Assembly: GCF_030296835.1 (NCBI RefSeq)
Contig: NZ_AP027922.1
Span: 1,860,001 to 1,924,000, forward strand
DNA length: 64,000 nucleotides
Source: Pseudoalteromonas sp. MM1
Lineage (GTDB): Bacteria; Pseudomonadota; Gammaproteobacteria; Enterobacterales; Alteromonadaceae
Direction of reading: 5' to 3'
A program made the translations under genes and the position numbers. The notes beneath the pieces were generated by a model. It ran no database searches. It had not been told where the DNA came from and saw only the letters and a program-made list of their open reading frames with translations. This document shows, one piece after another, positions 56,909 through 64,000 of this stretch (the stretch's first letter is position 1; every line of letters starts with the position of its first letter).

Positions 56909-59728
56909 TTATCCTTTCTTTTGTATAGTAAGCGCGTCTGCAACGAGCGCTTGTTGTTCTTTAGTATGTACTGACATGTAACCACACGCTGGAGATGCCG
57001 ACGCCTTACGCCCTGCGTAAGTCAATTTAGCGCCCTGCGGGATTGCATCAATAAAGTGATGTTGCGAACAGTACCAAGCACCTTGGTTTTGCGGCTCTTC
57101 TTGACACCAAACAAAATCAGTAACGTGTTGGTAACGTTCCATAATCGTGTCCATTTCTGCATGTGGGAACGGGTATAACTGCTCCACACGTACAATAGCA
57201 ATGTTGTCTTGCTCAAGCTTACGACGCTCTTGTAATAGCTCGTAGTAAACTTTACCACTACAAAATACCACGCGTTCTACTTTCTCAGGGTTAATATCAT
57301 CGATTTCGTCGATCATATTATGGAATACACCTTGTGAAAGTTCTTCAAGTGAAGATACAGCAAGTGGATGGCGAAGTAGTGATTTTGGTGTCATTACAAT
57401 CAATGGACGACGAAGTGGTCTAACTGATTGACGACGTAGCATAGCGTAAACTTGTGCTGGTGTTGAAGGAACACACACTTGCATGTTGTGATCGGCACAA
57501 AGCTGTAAAAAACGCTCTAAACGTGCCGAGCTATGCTCTGGGCCTTGACCTTCATATCCATGCGGAAGCAAACATGTTAAACCACATAAACGGCCCCACT
57601 TTTGCTCACCAGAGCTTAAGAACTGGTCAAATACTACTTGTGCACCATTTGCGAAGTCACCAAACTGGGCTTCCCAAAGAACTAATGAAGTAGGTTCAGC
57701 GGTTGCGTAACCGTATTCAAATGCAAGCACGGCTTCTTCTGATAATACCGAATCGTATACTTCAAAAGTGCCTTGCTCTTCACTTAAGTGCTGAAGTGGC
57801 AAGTACGTTGAACCATCTGCCTGGCTATGTACCACTGCATGACGGTGGAAGAATGTACCACGTCCTGAGTCTTGGCCTGTTAAGCGGATATCTGTGCCTT
57901 CAGAGGCAATTGTTGCATATGCAAGCGTTTCTGCCATACCCCAATCTAGTGGTTTTTCGCCACTTGCCATAAGCTTACGGTCATCGTATATTTTTTTAAC
58001 TCGAGACTGTGCTTTATATTGTTCAGGGAACTGCGCAACTTGTTCACCAAGTGCTTTTAGCTTATCTACCGGTACACTGGCATCGTAATCAACATTCCAC
58101 TCATGACCAACATATTTCGCCCAATCAGACGAGTGTGAAGTCTCTGGCTGAATTTCTTCAACAACACAGTTACCTTCATCTAAGCCGTTACGGTAGTCAT
58201 CAGCTAATGCTTTAATTTCACTCTCAGTGAATGAGCCTTCAGACATAAGTTGATCAGCGTAAATCAAACGCGGCACCGCATGCTTTTTAATTTTTTGGTA
58301 CATAAGAGGCTGTGTTGCATTAGGCTCATCAGCTTCGTTATGACCATGGCGGCGATAACATACTAAATCGATGACTACGTCACGTTTAAACTGGTTTCTA
58401 AAGTCAAGTGCAAGTTGTGTAACAAATGCAACGGCTTCAGGGTCATCAGAGTTAACATGGAAGATTGGCGACTGAACCATTTTAGCAATGTCAGTACAGT
58501 AATCTGTAGAACGTACGTCGTCTTGTTTTGAGGTTGTAAAACCAACTTGGTTATTTACAACAATACGGATACTACCACCACATGAGAAGGCGTTTGTTTG
58601 CGACAAGTTAAATGTTTCTTGTACAACACCTTGGCCTGTAATCGCTGAGTCACCGTGGATAGTAATAGGTAATGCTTTGCTACCTGTACTGTCACCTAAG
58701 CGGTCTAGACGCGCTCTTACCGAGCCCATAACCACAGGATTCACAATTTCTAGGTGAGACGGGTTAAACGCAAGTGCCATATGAACATTGCCACCTTTGG
58801 TCGCAAAGTCAGATGAATAACCCATGTGGTATTTAACGTCACCAGAGCTTAACGTATCTTTGTGTTTGCCAGCAAATTCATCGAATAACTCAGATGGGTT
58901 TTTTCCTAACACATTAACTAGTACGTTTAAGCGCCCACGGTGAGCCATACCAATAACGGCTTCTTTTTGCCCGCTTTCGCCAGCACGGTGAATAAGTTCT
59001 TTAAGCATAGGAACTAACGCATCACCACCTTCAAGTGAGAAACGCTTAGCACCAGGGAACTTTGCACCTAAATATTTTTCAAGACCATCTGCTGCGGTTA
59101 ATCCTTTAAGGATACGCAATTTTTCTTCTTTAGAAAAAGTCGGTCGTGATTGAACAGATTCTAAACGCTGTTGTAACCAACGCTTTTCTTCTGTTGATGT
59201 GATGTGCATATACTCAGCACCAATAGAACCACAATAAGTGGTTTTTAGTGCTTGGTATAGTTCACCTAAAGGCATAGTATCGCGGCCTACGGCAAACGAT
59301 CCTACGTTAAATTCGCGGTCAAAATCAGCTTTAGATAAGTCGTGGTATTCTAGCTCTAAATCTCGAACACGCTCTCGTTGCCAAATGCCTAATGGATCTA
59401 GGTTAGCATTTTGGTGTCCTCGAAAGCGGAAAGCATTAATAAGTTGTAGTACTTTAACCTGTTTAAGGTCACCGCCACTACCCTCTGCTACCACTACCTC
59501 TCTATGCTTGTTTTTAGCAAGCGCCGCAAACTGTGAACGAACTTCTGAATGCTTTACTTCAACATCCACACCATCTACTTTTGGTAATTGTTCGAACACT
59601 TCTCGCCATTCTTCTGGCACAGAAGTCGCATCATCTAAATACGCTTCATAAAGCTCTTCTACATAAGCAACGTTGCCGCCGTTTAAATGTGAAGATTCTA
59701 GCCATGCCTTCATCACACCTTCGTGCAT
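56909..59728 (-). CDS. sucA: 2-Oxoglutarate dehydrogenase E1
   Basis: Thiamine-dependent decarboxylase of 2-oxoglutarate in the TCA cycle. The 939-residue protein opens with KAWLESSHLNGGNVAYVEEL, which aligns with the E. coli start, and has IGMAHRGRLNVLVNVLGK, ThDP-region HGDSAITGQGVVQETFNLS, the substrate region YRRHGHNEADEP and the C-terminal half ending in LTYAGRKASASPA. AAAAGGGC precedes the ATG at 59728. Length is near E. coli SucA (933). Confidence 0.97.
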   Translation of the reverse strand: MHEGVMKAWLESSHLNGGNVAYVEELYEAYLDDATSVPEEWREVFEQLPKVDGVDVEVKHSEVRSQFAALAKNKHREVVVAEGSGGDLKQVKVLQLINAFRFRGHQNANLDPLGIWQRERVRDLELEYHDLSKADFDREFNVGSFAVGRDTMPLGELYQALKTTYCGSIGAEYMHITSTEEKRWLQQRLESVQSRPTFSKEEKLRILKGLTAADGLEKYLGAKFPGAKRFSLEGGDALVPMLKELIHRAGESGQKEAVIGMAHRGRLNVLVNVLGKNPSELFDEFAGKHKDTLSSGDVKYHMGYSSDFATKGGNVHMALAFNPSHLEIVNPVVMGSVRARLDRLGDSTGSKALPITIHGDSAITGQGVVQETFNLSQTNAFSCGGSIRIVVNNQVGFTTSKQDDVRSTDYCTDIAKMVQSPIFHVNSDDPEAVAFVTQLALDFRNQFKRDVVIDLVCYRRHGHNEADEPNATQPLMYQKIKKHAVPRLIYADQLMSEGSFTESEIKALADDYRNGLDEGNCVVEEIQPETSHSSDWAKYVGHEWNVDYDASVPVDKLKALGEQVAQFPEQYKAQSRVKKIYDDRKLMASGEKPLDWGMAETLAYATIASEGTDIRLTGQDSGRGTFFHRHAVVHSQADGSTYLPLQHLSEEQGTFEVYDSVLSEEAVLAFEYGYATAEPTSLVLWEAQFGDFANGAQVVFDQFLSSGEQKWGRLCGLTCLLPHGYEGQGPEHSSARLERFLQLCADHNMQVCVPSTPAQVYAMLRRQSVRPLRRPLIVMTPKSLLRHPLAVSSLEELSQGVFHNMIDEIDDINPEKVERVVFCSGKVYYELLQERRKLEQDNIAIVRVEQLYPFPHAEMDTIMERYQHVTDFVWCQEEPQNQGAWYCSQHHFIDAIPQGAKLTYAGRKASASPACGYMSVHTKEQQALVADALTIQKKG

Positions 59729-59773
59729 TTATAAGCCCTTTTCTTTAGCGCAGAAATTAATAGTTGTCATAAC

Positions 59774-59803
59774 AAGATGGCTAATAAAAATATTAGCCAT
59801 CTT
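59774..59803. other. 13-bp perfect stem-loop between sdhB and sucA
   Basis: AAGATGGCTAATA (59774-59786) pairs with TATTAGCCATCTT (59791-59803) around AAAA, in the 89-bp gap between two co-directional TCA genes. No T run follows on the minus strand, so an mRNA-processing or stabilising stem is more likely than a full terminator. Confidence 0.6.
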
Positions 59804-59817
59804 ACGTTACTAAGTGA

Positions 59818-60534
59818 TTAAACCGCGCGGTTTAATAACATAGATTTGATTTGTCCAATTGCTTTGGTCGGATTAAGACCCTTAGGACAAACGCTAACAC
59901 AGTTCATGATACTGTGGCAACGGAACACACTGAACGCATCGTCTAAGTCTGCTAAACGTTCTTCAGTTGCCGTGTCGCGGCTATCAGCCAAGAAACGGTA
60001 AGCATGAAGAAGGCCTGCTGGACCAATGAACTTGTCTGGATTCCACCAGAACGAAGGACACGATGTAGAACAACATGCACATAAAATACACTCGTAAAGT
60101 CCATCTAATTTATCACGTTCTTCAATAGATTGAAGACGCTCACCAGCCGCTGGCTGATCGTTAATTAGGTATGGTTTAACTTTTTCGTACTGAGTGTAGA
60201 ACTGACTCATGTCAATAACAAGGTCACGTACCACAGGCAAGCCAGGTAAAGGACGAATTACAATAGTACCTTTGCCGCCTTTTTGCAGCGTAGATAATGG
60301 TGTAATACACGCTAAACCATTTTTACCATTCATGTTAACGCCATCAGAGCCACACACGCCTTCACGACATGAGCGACGGAATGATAATGTTGGATCTTGC
60401 TCTTTTAATAATAAAAGGGCATCCAATACCATCATGTCCTGACCTTCCTCTGTTTGCAAAGTGTATTCTTGCATACGAGGTGCGTTATCAACATCCGGAT
60501 TGTAACGATAAACTGAAAATTGTACTTGTGCCAT
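59818..60534 (-). CDS. sdhB: Succinate dehydrogenase iron-sulfur subunit
   Basis: Carries electrons from the flavoprotein to quinone within complex II. The 238-residue protein has the 2Fe-2S ligands in [11 protein letters not shown] and the second Cys region near LACITPL, and the 4Fe-4S/3Fe-4S ligands in [13 protein letters not shown] and [14 protein letters not shown]. The ATG at 60534 with AGGAG upstream matches the E. coli length (238). It is 10 nt after sdhA. Confidence 0.97.
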   Translation of the reverse strand: MAQVQFSVYRYNPDVDNAPRMQEYTLQTEEGQDMMVLDALLLLKEQDPTLSFRRSCREGVCGSDGVNMNGKNGLACITPLSTLQKGGKGTIVIRPLPGLPVVRDLVIDMSQFYTQYEKVKPYLINDQPAAGERLQSIEERDKLDGLYECILCACCSTSCPSFWWNPDKFIGPAGLLHAYRFLADSRDTATEERLADLDDAFSVFRCHSIMNCVSVCPKGLNPTKAIGQIKSMLLNRAV

Positions 60535-60544
60535 CGTCTCGCTC

Positions 60545-62317
60545 CTAGTAGGTACGTGCTTTAGGTGGGAACGCTTCACGCGTCTTAGGCGCGTAGTTAA
60601 CTTCACGCTTACTCATTTCATCCGTTACCGGATTGTATACTGAGTGACATAACCAATTTTCGTCATCACGATCAGGGTAGTCAAAGCGAGAGTGTGCACC
60701 ACGGCTTTCAGTACGGAAGTTTGCAGCTACTGCAGTTGAGTAAGCTGTTTCCATTAAGTTGTCTAGTTCAAGACATTCGATACGCTGCGTATTGAAATCT
60801 GATGATTTATCATCAAGACGCGCATGCTGCAAGCGCTCACGAATTTCTTTAAGCTCTTTAAGACCTGTCGCCATAGACTCACCTTCACGGAATACCGAAA
60901 AGTTAAGCTGCATACATTGTTGTAGGTCTTTTTTGATTTGAACTGGGTCTTCACCTTGGCCAGCCGTTGAATTTTCCCAACGGTTAAAGCGTGCAAGAGA
61001 CGCGTCAATATCAGAGGCTGTCGGTGCTTTAGTGATTTCAACTTCGTTTAAGTATTTACCTAAAAAGTTACCCGCCGCACGACCAAATACAACTAAATCG
61101 AGTAATGAGTTACCACCTAAGCGGTTTGCACCATGCACAGATACACAGGCAATTTCACCTACTGCAAACAAGCCTTCTACTACTTTTTCGTTGCCGTTTG
61201 CATCGATTTGTAGCGCTTGGCCATTTACGTTAGTAGGAACACCACCCATCATGTAGTGACAAGTCGGTATTACTGGAATTGGCTCTTTAGCAGGGTCAAC
61301 GTGTGCAAATGTTTTAGCAAGGTCACATACGCCAGGTAGACGTAAGTTAAGTGTTTCTTCACCTAAGTGGTCAAGTTTTAACTTAATATGTGGACCCCAC
61401 GGACCATCACAGCCACGACCTTCACGGATTTCAGTCATCATTGAACGAGCAACAACATCACGAGACGCTAAGTCTTTAGCGTTTGGTGCATAGCGTTCCA
61501 TGAAACGTTCGCCATCTTTATTTAAAAGATAACCACCTTCACCACGACAACCTTCCGTTACAAGTGTACCCGCGCCTGCAATACCCGTTGGGTGGAATTG
61601 CCACATTTCCATATCTTGCATAGCAACGCCTGCACGGGCTGCCATACCAACACCGTCACCTGTATTAATGTGAGCATTGGTTGTTGATGCGAAAATACGA
61701 CCAGCACCGCCGGTTGCAAGTACAACAGCTTTTGATTTGAAGAAAGTGATTTCACCTGTTTCAATCTCAATAGCCGTACAGCCTACTACATCACCATTAT
61801 CGTTTTTAACTAAATCAAGTGCATACCACTCAGAGAATACATTGGTTTGGTTTTTAACGTTTTGTTGGTAAAGAAGGTGTAATAAAGCGTGACCAGTACG
61901 GTCAGCTGCCGCTGCAGTACGTGCAGCTTGCTCACCACCAAAGTTTTTCGATTGACCACCGAAAGGACGTTGGTAAACACGGCCATTTTCAAAACGCGAA
62001 AATGGTAGGCCCATGTTTTCTAATTCAGTAATAGCTTCTGGGCCTGTTTGACACATGTATTCAATAGCGTCTTGGTCACCGATAAAATCGGAACCTTTAA
62101 CGGTATCGTACATATGCCATTCCCAGTTATCTTCGTGCGAATTACCTAACGCTACTGTAATACCACCCTGTGCAGATACAGTGTGAGAGCGTGTTGGGAA
62201 TACTTTAGATATTAATGCACACGTTTTGCCAGATTCTGTAATGGCAAGAGCGGCGCGCATACCAGCACCACCTGCACCAATTACTACGGCGTCAAATTCA
62301 CGAACAGAATATTTCAC
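60545..62317 (-). CDS. sdhA: Succinate dehydrogenase flavoprotein subunit
   Basis: Oxidises succinate to fumarate with covalently bound FAD. The 590-residue protein has the Rossmann motif [16 protein letters not shown] (11-26), the FAD-linked His in [11 protein letters not shown], the substrate region [15 protein letters not shown] and the catalytic Arg region [18 protein letters not shown]. Length is near E. coli SdhA (588). It directly follows sdhD. Confidence 0.97.
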   Translation of the reverse strand: MKYSVREFDAVVIGAGGAGMRAALAITESGKTCALISKVFPTRSHTVSAQGGITVALGNSHEDNWEWHMYDTVKGSDFIGDQDAIEYMCQTGPEAITELENMGLPFSRFENGRVYQRPFGGQSKNFGGEQAARTAAAADRTGHALLHLLYQQNVKNQTNVFSEWYALDLVKNDNGDVVGCTAIEIETGEITFFKSKAVVLATGGAGRIFASTTNAHINTGDGVGMAARAGVAMQDMEMWQFHPTGIAGAGTLVTEGCRGEGGYLLNKDGERFMERYAPNAKDLASRDVVARSMMTEIREGRGCDGPWGPHIKLKLDHLGEETLNLRLPGVCDLAKTFAHVDPAKEPIPVIPTCHYMMGGVPTNVNGQALQIDANGNEKVVEGLFAVGEIACVSVHGANRLGGNSLLDLVVFGRAAGNFLGKYLNEVEITKAPTASDIDASLARFNRWENSTAGQGEDPVQIKKDLQQCMQLNFSVFREGESMATGLKELKEIRERLQHARLDDKSSDFNTQRIECLELDNLMETAYSTAVAANFRTESRGAHSRFDYPDRDDENWLCHSVYNPVTDEMSKREVNYAPKTREAFPPKARTY

Positions 62318-62665
62318 TTAAACACCCCATAAAACGATTAGACCAATAGCTACGTAAGCAACGGCCATCAGGTTTAATACAAAGCCTAAAACAGCGCGTA
62401 GTTTAGCGTTTTTAACGTAGTCCGTTAAAACTTGCCAAAGGCCAATGCGGGTATGAACCATCATGCACACAAGAGTAATAAGTGTGAAACCCTTCATGGC
62501 TAGATTAGAGAATAGGCCTGTCCAGGCTTCGAAAGTGACTTCTGGCGTTGCTAAAAAATAGCCGATAATAAAAATCGCATAAGCGGTGATTACTAGTGCC
62601 GTGGTGCGTAAAGATACGAAATCTTGTACACCATCACGTTTAAGAGTTGCTTGATTTAAGACCAT
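62318..62665 (-). CDS. sdhD: Succinate dehydrogenase membrane anchor SdhD
   Basis: One of the two heme b/quinone-binding anchors of complex II. The 115-residue protein has three hydrophobic helices (about 18-37, 49-69 and 88-110), with a conserved His in MMVHTRIGLWQVLTDYVK. The ATG at 62665 aligns with the E. coli start (MV.N); a GTG two codons upstream is possible. The start lies inside the end of sdhC, so translation is coupled. No gap separates it from sdhA. Confidence 0.93.
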   Translation of the reverse strand: MVLNQATLKRDGVQDFVSLRTTALVITAYAIFIIGYFLATPEVTFEAWTGLFSNLAMKGFTLITLVCMMVHTRIGLWQVLTDYVKNAKLRAVLGFVLNLMAVAYVAIGLIVLWGV

Positions 62666-63033
62666 ATCCACACCCCTGCCAGTACGGCAAATACAACGCC
62701 AAGTGCCATTGCAATTTTAGCGCTAAGGTTACCTGATTCAAGTTCTTCCCAGTGACCCATATCCATAATGATGTGACGGATACCACCAATAAGGTGATAA
62801 CCCAATACAGAAAGTGTGCCCCAAGCTATGAATTTGGCAATGAATCCGCTAAACAGACCCTTGACGAATTCAAAACCTTCAGCTGAAGAAAGAGACTCAG
62901 ACCAAGCCCAAATGACAAACGTTAAAGCAAAAAATAATGCAACACCGGTGACGCGGTGAAAGATTGATGCTTTAGCCGTTGCCGGCATAGATATAGTTGT
63001 TAGATCTAGATTTACAGGTCTTTGCTTTTTCAC
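62656..63033 (-). CDS. sdhC: Succinate dehydrogenase cytochrome b556 subunit SdhC
   Basis: The other complex II anchor. The 125-residue protein opens KKQRPVNLDLTTISMPATA, contains the SdhC signature HRVTGVALFF and the heme-ligand helix with GYHLIGGIRHIIMDMGH, and has three transmembrane helices. The start is a GTG; the frame stays open for about 28 codons upstream (to a stop near 63112) but offers no other start codon. It is first in sdhCDAB-sucABCD. Confidence 0.93.
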   Translation of the reverse strand: MKKQRPVNLDLTTISMPATAKASIFHRVTGVALFFALTFVIWAWSESLSSAEGFEFVKGLFSGFIAKFIAWGTLSVLGYHLIGGIRHIIMDMGHWEELESGNLSAKIAMALGVVFAVLAGVWIWS

Positions 63034-63211
63034 AGTTACTTGCCCATCTTGCTCACATTGGAGCTCATCTACTTGTTTTTCTAAAACCCACCAAAACTTC
63101 TGGTGGAACTATCAAAGTAAACGTGTCAATACAGCAAAAGTTCACAAAACTGCAAAAATTACGCTGTAAAAATATGTTTACCTAAATACAAAGCGGTTTA
63201 AAACCTCCGAT

Positions 63212-63240
63212 AGTATATATACCCAAAGGTTGTTTTACAA
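63212..63240 (-). promoter_or_regulatory. sdhCDAB promoter
   Basis: On the minus strand TTGTAA (63235-63240) lies 17 nt before TATACT (63212-63217, 5 of 6 to the -10 consensus). Transcription would start near 63204, giving a leader of about 170 nt before the GTG. Confidence 0.6.
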
Positions 63241-63338
63241 TTCTTGTTTAGTTAGAGACGTTTGCGAATTAGCTGATAGTATAATATTTAATTAATGGCG
63301 AATATTTATTATACATATATGCATAATGTTTATAAAAA

Positions 63339-63369
63339 TTGACTTTAACCCCCTCTTTCACGTTAAAAT
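63339..63369 (+). promoter_or_regulatory. Candidate gltA promoter
   Basis: TTGACT (63339-63344) is followed by TAAAAT (63364-63369). The 19-nt spacing is longer than ideal, so the pairing is tentative. Confidence 0.35.
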
Positions 63370-63449
63370 GTGAATATGTGCTTAAAACAAGATTTCAGAA
63401 CTTTAAAAATCTAAAAATCAGAATAGATATCTTAATAGGAGATACATAG

Positions 63450-64000
63450 ATGGCAGATAAAAAAGCCACAGTCCATATTGATGGACTAGATCCAATCGAA
63501 CTTCCAATTTATCAAGGCACTGCTGGCCAAGATGTGATTGACGTACGTACGTTAGGTTCACATGGTCACTTTACTTATGACCCAGGTTTCATGTCGACTG
63601 GTTCTTGTGAATCTGCAATCACCTACATTGATGGTGGTAAAGGTGTATTACTTCACCGTGGTTACCCAATTGAGCAACTTGCTGAAGACTCTAACTATAT
63701 CGAGCTTTGTTACTTACTATTAAACGGTGAGTTGCCAACTAAAGAGCAATATGATGTTTTTGCAAAAGAAATTACGCATAACACAATGCTTGATGAGAAA
63801 ATTGCTAACTTCTTCCAAGGCTTCCGCTTTGATGCTCATCCAATGGCAATGCTATGTGGTGTAGTAGGCGCATTATCTTCTTTTTACCACGAAGATCTTG
63901 ATATTACTGATGCAAGCCAACGTAAAACAAGCGCAATTAAATTAGTAGCTAAGCTACCAACTATTGCTGCAATGGCTTATAAAACAAATATCGGTCAACC
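63450..64000 (+). CDS. gltA: Citrate synthase, 5' part (cut by window)
   Basis: Condenses acetyl-CoA and oxaloacetate, the entry step of the TCA cycle. About 183 residues are visible, starting [20 protein letters not shown] behind a TAGGAGATACATAG ribosome site. [20 protein letters not shown] and [20 protein letters not shown] match the type II (hexameric, NADH-sensitive) citrate synthases of gammaproteobacteria. The catalytic His/Asp residues lie beyond the right edge. It diverges from sdhCDAB, as in E. coli. Confidence 0.96.
   Translation, partial: MADKKATVHIDGLDPIELPIYQGTAGQDVIDVRTLGSHGHFTYDPGFMSTGSCESAITYIDGGKGVLLHRGYPIEQLAEDSNYIELCYLLLNGELPTKEQYDVFAKEITHNTMLDEKIANFFQGFRFDAHPMAMLCGVVGALSSFYHEDLDITDASQRKTSAIKLVAKLPTIAAMAYKTNIGQ

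Larger units (their letters stand above)
63034..63449. other. Divergent control region of sdhC and gltA
   Basis: 416 bp without a gene. It holds the sdhC promoter (63212-63240), a gltA promoter candidate (63339-63369) and the gltA ribosome site TAGGAGAT. The middle (63280-63330) is very A+T-rich with short TATATG/CATATA repeats. No operator that I can name with confidence was seen. Confidence 0.6.

Noticed and set aside
59238..59651. 137-codon open frame antisense to the 5' part of sucA
   Set aside because: Shadow frame; sucA is full-length and conserved here.
63034..63120. N-terminal extension of SdhC (in-frame open stretch upstream of the GTG)
   Set aside because: The stretch has no start codon, and the GTG start matches the conserved KKQRPVNLDL opening.
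1..64000. CRISPR array, prophage, integron or tRNA-linked island
   Set aside because: No spaced direct repeats, phage or integrase genes, attC-like arrays or tRNA cloverleafs were recognised by eye; a computed scan was not possible.

Overview
The window is a stretch of chromosome from a marine gammaproteobacterium of the Alteromonadales. Pseudoalteromonas is the best guess, inferred from protein character, moderate A+T content and gene order. The E. coli-like blocks seqA-pgm, ybfF-ybfE-fldA-fur and gltA / sdhCDAB-sucABCD are all present, beside typically marine genes. It is dense and mostly housekeeping. I saw no rRNA, tRNA, CRISPR array, phage or intact transposase.

Layout. 1-5.5 kb: a cut-off cold-shock/DUF1294 gene, a heavy-metal permease with an ArsR-type regulator separated by a 0.36-kb non-coding repeat element, two small membrane proteins, glyoxalase I and the protease HtpX. 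5.7-12.7 kb: an FAD oxidoreductase and the biotin genes bioBFCD divergent from bioA, with a BirA-type operator between. 12.8-18.4 kb: a Fur-boxed iron ABC transporter cluster led by an unrecognised periplasmic protein and trailed by a Vat-like acetyltransferase. 18.6-29 kb: asnS, an orphan PstS-like protein, etfBA divergent from the ETF:quinone oxidoreductase gene, a thioesterase, a small outer-membrane barrel, trmO and proS. 29-39.6 kb: a PlcP-like phosphoesterase behind tandem Pho-box-like repeats, a large hybrid histidine kinase, a NatAB-like ABC exporter with a DUF3025 gene, an M28 peptidase lipoprotein, and a Fur-boxed putative metal transporter. 39.7-50 kb: the branched-chain 2-oxoacid dehydrogenase operon, astE, pgm-seqA, ybfF, DUF2788, ybfE, fldA and fur. 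50-64 kb: glnS, a DUF3083-like protein, then sucDCBA and sdhBADC on the minus strand, divergent from a truncated gltA.

How it fits together. Several sites link separate genes into regulons. LiuR-type palindromes stand before both etfBA/etfD and bkd, joining branched-chain amino acid oxidation to the electron carrier that takes its electrons to quinone. Fur-type palindromes stand before the iron ABC cluster and the DUF2899 metal transporter, while fur itself lies in the same window. A Pho-box-like array precedes the putative lipid-remodelling phospholipase. The sdh/suc/gltA block forms most of a TCA-cycle locus.

No wholly new system was found. The most interesting leads are the Fur-linked cluster with an unknown first gene and a Vat-like last gene, the PlcP/Pho array, the paired operator before htpX, and two non-coding repeat elements lodged at transcription terminators. 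All family names come from reading the protein sequences; no database search was run.
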